Notes: generated by a model from the sequence alone, not told the origin. 64,000 nucleotides of DNA from Neonectria sp. B-13 (GCA_002682825.1 NOKP01000023.1:372001-436000), one strand, 5' to 3'; shown: positions 33,871 to 45,107, numbered from the stretch's first letter. Numbers and translations: made by a program.

Positions 33871-34983
33871 ATGGATTCTAAACACGTCCCGCTCCTGTTT
33901 GAGTGTCTGCCCTTCGATATTCACTTCGAAGTGGTCAGGTTCTTGGACTTTAGGAGCGCTATCCACCTGAAATCGACAAACCGGTTCTTCCACCAGACTC
34001 TGGATCCGCGAACTATCCTCCCTAAGGGCGCACTCGTTGACTTCATGCTTGAACGGGACAAGGCCGACCAGAATCGAGGGGAGGATCTCTTCGCCTGCTA
34101 CAAATGCTACCGACTCTTGCCGAAGCACAAGTTTGCGAAGAAGGCAACTGTTGACAGGAAATGCAAGAAGGGAGAACGCATCACCGCGAACGGTGATCGA
34201 TATTGTTTCGACTGTTCGGCGAAGAACCGCCTTTATGACCACTTGCAACCAATCTCGAATGGAAAATTGAGGTACTACTTTTGCCACAACTGCGGCCAGT
34301 ACAAGACCAAGTCGGCCAAATGCGGAGGACCACGCCTCAGCAATGATTCGGAGACTACCGATGGAACCGTGTGGTGCGCCTTGAAGCCCACCGGGCAGAG
34401 GAGTGGATTGGAGACACTTCCTACGCATCTCTTGAAAAAGATTGTGTCGTTTCTCGGGTTCGACGATACGCTTCATCTCACGCAGGTTAGCCGTGCCTTC
34501 AAAGAAACGGTCCTGCCCACAAAATGGGTTGCCCTACACACCCGTTACCGGTTCGTCCTAGACAAGTGGACCATGGAGGTTCTCGACCTCAAGCCGGATG
34601 CCGTGCAGTCGTTCCCGTGCTACAACTGCTGCCGAGTTCGGCCGAAGAGCAAATTCACCGACAAACAAATTCGAAAGGCAGCCCGGTACCCAGAAACCTC
34701 GTGGAAAATGCGCTGTAAGGCATGTATCCAACAAATGTACCGCGGCGGGCGAAACTTGACGAGGATCGAGTTCAAGAGACGCCTGATGTGCGAAATCTGC
34801 AAGTGCCCGAAGCGAGGCGGGCAGACTTGTGGTGGCTGCTTGGAGCTGTACGTGAAAGGAGGGATTGACCGAGGGACTATGTACCCGGGGACGACGCTGG
34901 AACATTTCAATGGCGACTGTGGTGTTTTCTTCAATAGACTCGATGGCCTTTTTGATGCCGAGGACTGGGTAGTGGCACCTTGA
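33871..34983 (+). CDS. Protein with two F-boxes alternating with Cys-rich modules, 370 aa
   Basis: Single exon; the start at 33871 has an ideal context, gccaccATGG. The protein is two tandem copies of the same layout. Copy 1: F-box at ~8-50 (LLFECLPFDIHFEVVRFLDF), then FACYKCYRLLPKHKF and later YCFDC and YFCHNCGQYK. Copy 2: F-box at ~207-245 (LETLPTHLLKKIVSFLGFDD), then FPCYNCCRVRPKSKF, MRCKACI and LMCEICKCPKRGGQTCGGC. F-boxes bind Skp1 in SCF ubiquitin ligases, and the Cys-rich parts probably bind zinc and may select targets. F-box plus a following 'CY.C.R..PK.KF' module is frequent in fungal genomes as a single unit; the doubled form is less usual. It converges with the PLP decarboxylase gene (126 bp). 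Confidence 0.8.
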   Translation: MDSKHVPLLFECLPFDIHFEVVRFLDFRSAIHLKSTNRFFHQTLDPRTILPKGALVDFMLERDKADQNRGEDLFACYKCYRLLPKHKFAKKATVDRKCKKGERITANGDRYCFDCSAKNRLYDHLQPISNGKLRYYFCHNCGQYKTKSAKCGGPRLSNDSETTDGTVWCALKPTGQRSGLETLPTHLLKKIVSFLGFDDTLHLTQVSRAFKETVLPTKWVALHTRYRFVLDKWTMEVLDLKPDAVQSFPCYNCCRVRPKSKFTDKQIRKAARYPETSWKMRCKACIQQMYRGGRNLTRIEFKRRLMCEICKCPKRGGQTCGGCLELYVKGGIDRGTMYPGTTLEHFNGDCGVFFNRLDGLFDAEDWVVAP

Positions 34984-35109
34984 GCATCCCAACAAGAGTT
35001 GGCTGTACTAGTATGGTTTATTATTGTACAGGAAACGGCTTGTATAGCGGTCTGTGTGCGGTAAGTATCTAATACCCGCTCCTAGTACATATCAAGCATC
35101 AACCCCTTC

Positions 35110-36510
35110 TCAATATAGAGGCATTGTTCCCTCGGTATCTTTAAAAGCCTGTTCGAACACTGCTAGTCCGTCCTTGAGCTGAGCCTCCGTGATGGTAATG
35201 GGCGGCGCAATCCTGAACGCACCACCAAAGCTAGGGTGGCTACTCAAGTTTGCCCAGACACCCAGCTCGTACGCACGATCTCCAATCCTCTTGGCCAATT
35301 CCAGGGCCGGTGCTTTCGTAGTCCGGTCGCTGACAATCTCGACTCCCGCCATTAAGCCTCTCCCCCGGACGTCGCCAATGCAGCCGTAACGTGACTGGAG
35401 CTCCTTGAGACCGTTGTGAAGAATCTCGCCACATTTCCGTGACTTGCTGACGAGGTCATCTCTCATGACAATCTCAAGGACCTTGTCTCCCACCGCAGCT
35501 GGCAGGGGATCGTTGACGTGGGTGGTGTAAAAGCAATAGTCTCTCTCAACGCAAACGCGCTCGATTTCCTCGCGCGTAACAACTGCACTGAGGGGAAGAC
35601 CATTGCCTAGGGTCTTTGACAAGGTAAGGATGTCGGGAACGACGTCCTCGTGATTGATTGCCATGAAATCGCCACATCTGCCCACACCCGTTTGCGCCTC
35701 GTCCACGATGAGGAGCATACCTCTGGCTTCGCAGTGTTTCTTCAAGGCTTTGAGGTAACCTGGTGGAAGAACATGCATGCCCGCTGAGCTTTGTATGCAT
35801 TCGACGATGCAGGCAGCTAGGGATCCGCAGGATTGCATGTCAATCATCCTCCACCCATACTCGAGTTCGGCCTCCCAGTCATACGTCCCGTCCGGGTTTC
35901 GGAACACGGACCGATACGCGTTCGGGGCTGGAAGCATGAGCATACCGGGCATGAGAGGACCCTGTCCTTTTCGTCCGAAGTGATACTGAGCGCCGAGGGC
36001 TTGGGCAGTTACGCCATGCCAGGATGCTCCGAGGCCGACAATCTCGAACTTTCCGGTGTAAACCTTTGCCATCTTAATGGCAGCCTCGTTGCTCTCACCA
36101 CCAGTCGACAGGAAGAATGCTTTGTCTAAGCCGGCAGGAAGGGCTTCGCAGAGACGCTCGCCAAGGGAGATTACCGGCGGCGACACCATCCCCGAGAAGA
36201 GGTGATCGAGATCCAAGGCATGATCACCGATGACCTTGACGATTTCCTCATGACCATGGCCAAGCAGACATGACATCTGGCCCGAGGTCCAGTCAAGGAC
36301 CTTGTGGCCGGAGGCCGTGTAGACGAAGAGGCCGCGGGCTCCGGTGATTACATCTTTGTGAAATTTTGTGCCATAATTGAAGAGGTACTTCTCTGACTTC
36401 TTCTGGTATTCTTCCTGGCTTACCCCGCTATAGAGGCTTGGGGTTGAGGTTTGCTTGTTCGCAATGGCCAGGGTGGAGTTGCTCTCGTCTGTGATCGCGC
36501 CTGGAGCCAT
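35110..36510 (-). CDS. Class III PLP aminotransferase, 2,2-dialkylglycine decarboxylase-like, 466 aa
   Basis: Pyridoxal-phosphate enzyme of class III. Closest in pattern to 2,2-dialkylglycine decarboxylase, which decarboxylates dialkylglycines such as 2-aminoisobutyrate and transfers the amino group to pyruvate. Single exon; the start at 36510 was chosen because it gives family length and the longer frame lacks conserved sequence. Visible: TSGQMSCLLGHGHEEIV, FFLSTGGESNEAAIKMAK (phosphate-binding region), SWHGVTAQALG, LLIVDEAQTGVGRCG (Asp for the pyridine nitrogen) and LTLSKTLGNGLPL with the Schiff-base Lys299. Substrate choice is inferred; other class III enzymes (omega-amino acid transaminases) remain possible. 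The gene starts 208 bp downstream of a Zn(II)2Cys6 regulator's stop codon, with two CCGCGG sites between. Confidence 0.85.
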   Translation of the reverse strand: MAPGAITDESNSTLAIANKQTSTPSLYSGVSQEEYQKKSEKYLFNYGTKFHKDVITGARGLFVYTASGHKVLDWTSGQMSCLLGHGHEEIVKVIGDHALDLDHLFSGMVSPPVISLGERLCEALPAGLDKAFFLSTGGESNEAAIKMAKVYTGKFEIVGLGASWHGVTAQALGAQYHFGRKGQGPLMPGMLMLPAPNAYRSVFRNPDGTYDWEAELEYGWRMIDMQSCGSLAACIVECIQSSAGMHVLPPGYLKALKKHCEARGMLLIVDEAQTGVGRCGDFMAINHEDVVPDILTLSKTLGNGLPLSAVVTREEIERVCVERDYCFYTTHVNDPLPAAVGDKVLEIVMRDDLVSKSRKCGEILHNGLKELQSRYGCIGDVRGRGLMAGVEIVSDRTTKAPALELAKRIGDRAYELGVWANLSSHPSFGGAFRIAPPITITEAQLKDGLAVFEQAFKDTEGTMPLY

Positions 36511-36666
36511 CGTTGGTATGGGATATCTAGTGTGGGTTGAAACAATAACGACCAACTCGTCAATCCAGTGATTTAAAATGGTTAAAGAGAAGAGAGATGA
36601 TGATGAAGGAATATTAATCGTTCTTCGCAGGCTCTTTATCCCTCGGTCGGACATGTTGCTCGCAGC

Positions 36667-36687
36667 CCGCGGCAAACTTTTCCGCGG
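36667..36687 (-). promoter_or_regulatory. Paired CCGCGG sites in the PLP decarboxylase promoter
   Basis: CCGCGG at 36667-36672 and again at 36682-36687, 15 bp apart and 157-177 bp upstream of the decarboxylase start codon. CCG/CGG everted triplets are typical half-sites of Zn(II)2Cys6 proteins. The same hexamer lies 111 bp upstream of the adjacent regulator. Binding is not shown. Confidence 0.35.
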
Positions 36688-36718
36688 GAACCAAGATATC
36701 TTATCTCGTCTCCAGAGA

Positions 36719-38798
36719 TTACCACGCACTCTGTAAAGGATCCCATAGGCTGGGGAAGTATTGATCGATAACTGACACGTCTGGCATGATAAAGTCCTGC
36801 AGGTCTAGAGATCCGTCAATGCCCGGATCTTCAGTGGGTACCATGGCCAAGACTTTCTCAACAATCTCGGCGTGTTGTGCCAGGCAGATATCGCCGAGAT
36901 CCCAGGAATTCTTCTCTTTGTGAGTACGCAAGGCAGATATGAGACTAGAAGCAATTCGAAGAGAGCTGCTTTGCGCGAGACCAGATGGCGAATTCTCGGT
37001 TTCTAGGGCACAACGTAGCAAGAAGCTGACGGTGGCTGGGAATGCGAAGGAACCACTCGGGAGCCAAAAATCGGCAAGCTGCTCTGGTTGTAACTCCTGG
37101 GTGAGGATCAGTATCTCTTCGGATGTCCTTCGCGCCTGGATGTAGCGGTTCAACAACCGACTGTCTTGGGTGTCGTAGAGTTGTTTGTCTGCTTCCAGCT
37201 TAATACGTTCGAGGAGAAGTCGCACGTTGAGATAAGCGAGTCGTAGATTTGCGGCCCCAGGGATCTCAAGGTTGGTGCCCCTAATGATAATCCGGCGGAT
37301 TTTATCGTCCAGGGACTCGACCCAGTTGTTCAAAGCGAGTTCGAGATGTGTCGTGTTTCTAGGCTCGCCGGGTTCGAAGTGATAAATATGGCGGAGGTTC
37401 AAATCTAAGACATCGGTAAGGCCCACGAGAGCAACAAAAACGGCTGCCTTTTCTTTCTTGTCTTCAGCTGAGCCTGATTCGCAAAGATACTCGAGGGTCG
37501 GTTTTGGCACATTAAACTGGGCTCTTGAGATGTGAGGAGGCGTTCCATGAGCGAGGCTCGTCCTAGATAAAGTTGTTAGGACGCCGAGATGAGATAGTCT
37601 TGACCGTACATACCACTTATCATGGACCCAGAGAGCCCACCAAATTTTCATTCTGAGATATTTCTCAGACTCTGGAATTTCCCATGGTATAGGGTTGTGA
37701 TGCAGACCAAGCGAATGGGCCATGGCAACAGCAGACCCGAGGAGGACGCCGTTGCCTATGAGGGATGTGGTGGGACGACCACCAACGTTCAATAGTATGG
37801 CTTCGATTATAGACATTCCCGGCGACACATGAAGCTCCGAGTAGGTGGCCTCGCTTGCTAGGTTCCAGATGAACCGTCTCTCCGGGCACCGGTGGCGACG
37901 CAAGATGGGCGAACTGTCCCAGAACGTGATGGAATGTGCATACAAGCAAGCTAGTAGTGCAGGAGATATGCGGTCCTTGTTCTCCTGGTATTGTCGACGA
38001 AAAGAGGTTTCATCCAGTAGAGGGAAGGAAGCGTTGACCTTGTCAAAATATCTAGTCAAGTTAGTTGACTCCCACGTTGAGCTGAGCTAGTACCCACAGA
38101 TCAATCACATCAGCTTCGAAGGGCTCCAGCAATCTCTCGATCATTTCTAGCTTCTCTGCAGAGGAACTCCGATTTGCGGCCATGCCCAACGGACGTTTCT
38201 GAACCATGGTGAACAAGACAGGCTGGGATCGGTTTCCTGGCACAGGAATGATCAACCGAGATCCTCGAGTAGCTCCAGGCATTGAAGACAAATAATCTGA
38301 CAAGACTTGATTGTCCGATGTGACTGCTGGCCCAACAATGTGTAAATTATGCTGCTGGTCATCCGCCGAGCCCAACGCCAGTGGCGATTCTTCCTCCTGG
38401 GTGTCTTGGCCCTGAGCTGACCACTCCGCGCCCCCTGACGAAGTAATCGAAGAATCGGGAACTGAGCCCAGAATCGGGATGAGAACTGGAGCCGGGTGTC
38501 CCAGGACTGAGACTTCGGGCCCGGCCCCGGGCACGGGCACTGGCGGGGGACGCCGAACCGGGGTGGCACTTCCGCCGGCGGACCGGGTTTGACGCCGGCG
38601 TCGAGCAGAATCCGGGGTCCGGTTAGATCCAGAGTCAGGGCCAGCAGGAAACACGCAGTCTGTGCAATGTGCGCGGCACATCAAACAGATCTCGGACGTA
38701 GCCTCGGACTGACACCGCGACTTGCGCCGGCGGCACGGCACACACGCCGGCCGCAAATGGGACCGGTACGGCCGTTCGTTGGGGCCTGGGTGCTGCAT
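36719..38798 (-). CDS. Zn(II)2Cys6 transcription factor with fungal-specific regulatory domain, 660 aa
   Basis: Nuclear regulator. Three exons on the minus strand: 38098-38798, 37614-38051 and 36719-37562. The first join gives DVIDLYFDKVNASFPLLDE and the second HDKWTSLAHG; the second intron is 51 nt and in frame, so the frame is open through it and it is easily missed. The zinc cluster is at ~19-50: CVPCRRRKSRC, then CLMC and CTDC, fitting C-x2-C-x6-C-x8-C-x2-C-x6-C. A Pro/Ser-rich linker follows, then the fungal transcription factor regulatory domain (SIIEAILLNVGGRPTTSLIG, AMAHSLGLHHNP). It lies directly upstream of the PLP decarboxylase on the same strand and is the obvious candidate to control it; CCGCGG sites in both promoters fit but do not prove this. 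Confidence 0.92.
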
Positions 38799-41700
38799 AT
38801 CGTCTCGTCGTTTTCGTATTATTCCCCAGTTTTGAACTCAAAGGAATTGGCCTCGCCGGCCGCGGACTTTGCGAGTATAAAGGACGGGTGCCGTGGTGGA
38901 GAAGTTCTCCGCGGAGACGTGGGAGTTCGGCCCACAGTGTTGGCACAGTGTCCGGATAACTGTGCTCGCCTCGCGATAGTGTCCCCTAGAACACTACATC
39001 ACACGAACAACGGAAGCGGGGACAATATGACGAGATAAGGCCACAGATTGGGTGACCCCGTCAATGATTTTCGCGGTGGAGCGCGGGAGGATCACCAGAA
39101 TCTGGCATTGCGCGGTTCCCCCGGAAGTCGACGCCGGACGCGCCGGATCACCAAGAGCCGCAGGGGGAAGATGAGATCGCTGCGTAGCCAAAGATACGCT
39201 CGTATGGGGTAGGCAGAGGCGATCTTGAAGACTAAAAGGCACTACATCAATGCGTTTTGATATCATGTCTGTGGTTTCTTCAGCAGCAGCTTTCATTTAC
39301 CGGAAAGAGTGAACTGCCAAATTACCCACGTTACATTGGTTGGTTGCAGAACCAACACGTTGACCGGGCACGCTTTGGCGCGTCGGATGTTCTTCGCCGA
39401 ACAGCCTTCTTGTGAATAGCTGAACTATAATACTGCTATGAAACATATAAGCCTGAGGTCTACAGCATCCAAGACGTGGGGATATTTGTCGTTGGAGTGG
39501 CAGCCGGCGTCAAACGGACAACTTCTCAAGAAGCAAAACCTCCAGGACGCTTTTGTCCTCATCTCAGACTCACCCAGGAGTCGATCTTGGCACTTTCTAT
39601 CCACCTCTTGAAAATTCTGATTCTTACGTACGTCTGCCCATCGGGATGAAAAGTGGAGTGCTCCTACATGTCGGCCATCGGTGTGTCTAGGATCAAGACC
39701 AGGGACATGGTGCGACAATCCTAGGATTCGAGCAGAGGCAGCGGGCATACCAACCATAAGAAGCCGGTCTCTGCTTTGCGGACCCGGCACTTGTCCACTT
39801 GTTGGTCGAAGACGAGGGATTTTACTTGGGTTATCGACTGACGGGCAATTATCATGTGTACTCAGGTGTTGAAGGCATCCAGATCCCGCATCATAGCCTT
39901 CACCATTATCGACATGACACCTGCTAGCGAGTTCGCGTGCTTGATGACCCAATTATAGGGCAATCTGCAACTATGCATGGCTACGAAAACCACCCCGGTT
40001 CTCGAAGACGAAAAAGAAAGCAAGTGTCGTAGCGAGAGGTCTAGAACTCGACCGGCGGCGTGGAACCCGTCAAGACCCTGGCGAAGCAATACCGCCGGGC
40101 CGTCATGTTTTATTTTCCGGACAAGCAGCCGCCTGTGCAATTTGAAGCACTGCTCAGGAGTCAGGGGTCACACGGTTCGTCAATGTCTCTCGGAGGGTTT
40201 TGCCACGCGAAATTCGCTGCAGTGTGCATGAACCAACAGTCGATGGTGGTGGTTCGCGCACACAAAGCAAAGCGCGCCCGCCACAGTTCCTTGATCGATC
40301 CATGGCGGCTGTGAGGCGTCCAGGTCTCTCCTGAAGAGGGACAGGGCCGAGAAATGGTCGTCGGCGAGGGCTCGCCGCATCGGGCCACCCAAGACTCGCT
40401 TCGCCGTCGGCATTATCATGCGGTTTCGGCACTGAGCTAGGTACATCTGCTTCGTACGGCCCTTCACGCCCGGCTGGGATCTGGTAGGTGCGTCCCGTCC
40501 ACTCGGTACAGGGGTGACGACGGCGTCAAGCGACTCTCAGGCCATATGCCGCTGCTCCTGGCACGGATTCCTTCCAGGGAGGCATCTGACTCCTAATGCG
40601 ATGCGACTGCGACGTCGCCTCAGCAGCAAGCAAGTCAGCAAAGCCCTGAGACCCTGGGAAACCGGGTACCAGGGTCTTGGTCCATGCGGATGGAATTGAG
40701 TGGCGTTTCGCTGGGCGTTGCAAGTGTTGGTTCCTGCTCTTTGGGTCGGGATTCGGCTTGACGGCAGACGTAAATTGCATGACACTTCCGATGCGTTAAT
40801 GTGAGATCTAGTTCCTGTTGATCGAATAGTTCCAGCACCATAAGCGTAACATGACAGAAACCGGCAAACGCTTAGCTGAGGCTTGTCAGGGGTGGACGGT
40901 TTAGCTGTTAATCTGCCCCTCATTCGACTGATCTTGCGCGGAGGAGAGCGGGTCGATGAGATGGGATCCTCCTGACTACCAGTACCCGTCGATCCCCGGG
41001 GGAGCTACCGCGTCTGCCCACGGGGGATCTGAGGCTTGGAACACGGAGTAGTATAGCTAGTAGTATAGGCCTTCGGACTAAGGTTAGTAGGTCTTCGGGC
41101 GCCCTGCTCCGCTTCTCGACCCATCGCCGCCCGTCGCCCGTCGCCGGCTGCTGGCCGCATCGTCGTTGAAATGGCCAAATGAAACTGTTATCGCTGAATG
41201 CACCGGCTCCCTTGCACGCGGGAGAGCCGTTTCCAGGGGCGAAGACCAACAATTGGCTGTGGTGCGCGTGTTGGGTGCAGCGTTGTCAAACTCTCGCGCT
41301 TCGTCTAGGTCCTAGGACATGGGTTTACGTATTTCGGAGACAGGGATGATGCCGTCCAGCCTGGCCACTCGCGAGCCTCTAGCCCTAGAATGCGTGGAAT
41401 GCCAACGTCCAGCGGTCAGGAACCAAGTGGAACCCCGTTGTTTGCGACTAACAACGGAGCTGAATGCTGGTGGCTCGACTGACTCCCTAGGAGAGAGACC
41501 CGTATACATCATCCTTGGCAGCGCGGAATTACCTATTACATGCGGATAGTACTGCAAAATATGTAAGTTAGTATGTGTTCTTGCGCTGCAATACGTACGC
41601 CTTTGAGGGTTGCTACTACCAAGCGGCTTGTCTGGAAACAGCATGATTCGTCTACGCCTAGCAGCCGCCGGGCCTTCACCTAAGATGCTGCTTGAGACCG

Positions 41701-43084
41701 CCCTGGCTCAGCTCGCTCTTGGCATGCATTAATGAATCAGTTGCCGGGGTCCATCAGCCAAGGAGAGCCAGCTTGATGGGTGCCTATTGGCATGCTTGCT
41801 GGGTTGACTTCCCTACAGTAGGCTAGCACAATATTTCCTGGTCGCCCGTCTTGACATCCAGCCAGGCACACGCTCTTAGCGCAGACGTCAGCAATATTTC
41901 CGATAGAAGGATGGCGCCTTTGAGAGATGTATCAAACTTGTGGCTTTCACCTTTGCATCGGTCAACCACATGGCGTCCTGTCCGATTCGAAGCACACCAG
42001 ACTCGTGGGAGCCAAAGACATGGATCATGACTCGACTTTCGGCGCACGTAGATCAGCCTGTGCTCGGGTCGGCCGAACCAAAGCCCAGGATCTCTTCGAA
42101 AACGGAAAGGATCACCACATCATCCTGGACCGCTGTCAAGCCTCTGATTCTCGTCAACGAGGCGGCAAATCAACAACACGCCTCATCTATGGACCCTGGA
42201 TCCCATTACCCATCCTCCATTTCGGTTTGCTCGCAACCGAAAGAATCCGAGCCGCCAATCTTGAAGTCCGGCCAACTCCCCATCAACCGTTGCATCTCGC
42301 CCGGGTTTCATCCATCTGTCAGGGCCGGAGAACTGAGTTCAACTGGTGGCGGGAACTAGGGCTTCGCTTCCCCCCCCCCCCCAGGCCCACGCACCGCTCC
42401 GCTTGTCACCTCGACACTACGAGTCTACGAATACAGATAGCGAAGGAGTCGACAGTGGAGTAGAATGATGTTTCTCGTACAGGGCCGGCCCCAGTTCTCC
42501 AGGCTTTCAGTCCCCACATCCAGACGAGGGTCGTTGGATCCTGTCCGGCTCGCGCCAAACGTCTCCCCGGTTCCGCCCCAGCGTATGATCGTGCCGGAAT
42601 GATAGAACGTCCCGGGATCATGCTGAACCGACACGCCTGGCGTTGATTTCGTCCCCGCCGTCGCCCGCCAAGAGCGAGAAGAATCTCGAGAATGGGCTCG
42701 TCGCCGCGGTTCAGGCGCCGCCGCCGTGTCGATGAAAGGGGCTCACGGGCAACCTGGTGCCCTGTTTCCCCAGCTTCTTCAAGCCACCTAGTCCTATAGT
42801 CCGGTTGACCTAGTCCTCGGTGGCGCCAGCCATGGAAGCGAAGCAACGTAGTTCTTCTGTATGCCTCCTCCCACTTGCATCAGGGTCCTTGTCGACAGAG
42901 TCGTTCGTGCCAAGTTACCCTAGCCCCGACTTGGATATGCGAGCGAGACTGTCCCTCTTCTCTTAAGACGCAGCCGGTGCCAACCCGAGTTTCTCAACCC
43001 GACAACGTGGTAACGGAACGCCTGTGCGAAGGAACGACCCGAATCTCCAACTCACCTGGGAAGCGACCCAACAACCAACGCGAC
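38799..43084. other. Longest gene-free region of the window
   Basis: About 4.3 kb. The left end is the promoter of the Zn(II)2Cys6 gene. Open frames of up to ~175 codons appear on both strands but have no domain, overlap each other and often lack an ATG. A run of 13 C bases lies at 42370-42382. No tRNA, rRNA or transposon sequence was recognised; degraded repeats cannot be excluded without a search. Confidence 0.45.
38909..38914 (-). promoter_or_regulatory. CCGCGG site upstream of the Zn(II)2Cys6 gene
   Basis: CCGCGG within the palindrome ctccgcggag, 111 bp upstream of the regulator's start codon. It matches the two sites in the decarboxylase promoter and could mediate autoregulation. The hexamer also occurs elsewhere in this GC-rich window, so chance is possible. 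Confidence 0.3.
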
Positions 43085-44667
43085 ATGGCTCAAGACTTAT
43101 CGGGGTCGCTTATGGCGTCGTCGATCGTTATTATGTGCATCACGACGGGTGCCATCGCCATGCGACTATGGATCAGAGCCAACCTGAAGACGACGGGAGT
43201 GGACGACTGTACGGCCCCAACAATGTTCATGAAATGAGTTGAGAGGCACAGCTGACGAGATCAACAGATTTAATCACATGCTCTTGGGTACGCCACGCTC
43301 CGATTCCCTGCAGTTGGCGATCCGCCCTGCTCTTGACGTGAACCCGACGCGAGACTAACCATGCGGCAGATGTTCTTGTTGGCTCTGTGTGTAGCAACCA
43401 TCCTGGGTAAGCATATGCGCCTCTGACTAAAGATGACACAAGGAGGCGACCTAACAACCAACAGCTTCGAAGCATGGCTTCGGACTACATAGGGAAACCG
43501 TATCCGACGAAGATTTCGAGATGTTCCTCAGGGTTAGCTCGGCCCATCGTGTCCCCTCAATCAAGTGCTGACTTTTCCTGGTCCGCAGTTAACGACTGTC
43601 TGCTCGGCGACGTTCAGTTGCGGTGTATCTCTTGCGAAATCCTCGTTCGCCGTACTCTACCTACGAATCCAACCTAACAGGACACTCCGAATTGCAAACA
43701 AGTGCCTGATCCTCTTCCTGTTTGCCCAGGCCATCGAAGAAACTTGCGTCGTCGTTTTCAACTGCCGTCCGGTTAGCGCATCATGGAATCTTGAGCAGAT
43801 GAAGACGGCCAAGTGCCTTGATATTCACGTCTTGTGGTGGACCACTGTAAGCACTCTTACACTTTCAATCAGTCGGTTTGGGGTGATGCTGACCTATCAG
43901 TTTGTTTTCAACATGTCCACCGACTTGTTTCTCTTCATTCAGCCTATCCCTGCCATGTGGAAGCTGCAACTGCCCCTGACGAAGCGAATTGGGTTGATTT
44001 GTATGCTTTCCCTTGGTCTCTTGTAAGTTGCGCGTCGTATTCGGCGAAACTCTGAACTCATTCGTCTAGGGTCTGCGTTACCTCGATTATCCGTATTATA
44101 TTCGTCACACGCATCGGCGCGGATACCACTTGTAAGCATCCATCACTCAGCCCCTATCGCACCACACTAACCTATTTCATTTAAGTCGAATATGTCGAAC
44201 CGATGATATGGTCAGAAGTTGAGCTCGGTGCGCTAGTCGTCTGCTCGACTATCCCGTGTCTGCGACAGGTCGTACAAAAGGTGCCCTGGCTCAACCACGC
44301 CCTGGGCCTGTCCAGCAACAAGACGTCCCAGAACTACTACGGACAGTCCGGTTCGCGTTCGAAGAAGAACGGCTCTATTCCCCTCAAAAGCTACAACCAG
44401 AGCCACAAGGACTACCTGCAGAGCAAGTCCAAGGGCAGCGGCCCGTACAGCAGGGATTACGGCTTGACGAGCAAGGCCGTCGGAGGTCCGCACACCAAGA
44501 ACGACAGTACAGAGGAGATCTTCCCGCACAAGACGGACGGAAACGGCGCAATCATGGTCACGCACGAGGTCGTCCGAGATGTCGAGTCCCACACTACATC
44601 CTCAACGGCTGGGTCCGTGAGACACGATGGCTATTACGAATCGGCGGATAAGCAGAGATCGACATGA
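43085..44667 (+). CDS. Fungal rhodopsin-like integral membrane protein (PTH11/SAT4 type), 390 aa
   Basis: Seven-helix membrane protein of the fungal family related to PTH11-like receptors (no CFEM domain here). Eight exons: 43085-43208, 43268-43287 (20 nt), 43370-43406, 43465-43532, 43589-43846, 43901-44022, 44070-44131 and 44186-44667. The small exons restore the diagnostic DDYLITCSWMFLLALCVATI and GASKHGFGLH; later markers are SLAKSSFAVLYLRIQP, CRPVSASWNL, DIHVLWWTT, TDLFLFIQPIPAMWKLQLPL and IWSEVELGALVVCSTIPCL. The ~120-residue C-terminal tail is hydrophilic, rich in Ser/Lys/Tyr, and probably cytosolic. Known relatives include putative receptors; whether this one binds a ligand is unknown. 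The exon model is my own join and depends on frame continuity. Confidence 0.85.
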
Positions 44668-45107
44668 GCGAAGATGAAGTTATGTTGTGGTAATTGCTCG
44701 GCTGTTATGTACATATCACGGAGCCGGCTGTATAAGACTAAAGGGGGCGTTCAAGGTAGATACAGATATTGCCAATGTCCGATAAGAAATAATATAACCC
44801 AAGGACAATTTCACAATTCCTGCAAGCGTTACCTGGTGTCGTATTGATTCGGTTCCTCGATGATTTCTTCAATAAAACAGACAAACGAGATGTACTCTGC
44901 CACAATAATTACAAGTGAGAATAATTATCTGAATCTACTGACGTGAACTTTTGGCAACACCGTTACAGATATCAAGGATCGAGAGTGCAGGTAACAAATA
45001 GTGCGTACTTGGGCTGGAAAGGGTTTGCAAACTGCAGGGGTTATAGTACCAATTTTCAGCTCCGGCTGTCACGAATCCTCGCTACAGTGGTTGCTCAACA
45101 ACCATCA
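44668..45107. other. Intergenic region
   Basis: About 440 bp, AT-rich, between the membrane protein gene and tRNA-Asp. Nothing else seen. Confidence 0.5.

Noticed and set aside
36511..36729. Longer N-terminus for the PLP decarboxylase
   Set aside because: The frame is open upstream but the added residues are unlike the family and would overlap the regulator's stop codon; the ATG at 36510 gives the normal length.
39425..39952. 175-codon minus-strand frame in the large gap
   Set aside because: No domain, His/Arg/Ser-rich, overlapped by frames on the other strand.
42406..42846. 146-codon minus-strand frame
   Set aside because: Arg/Gly-rich chance-like sequence next to a 13-C run; no supporting motif.
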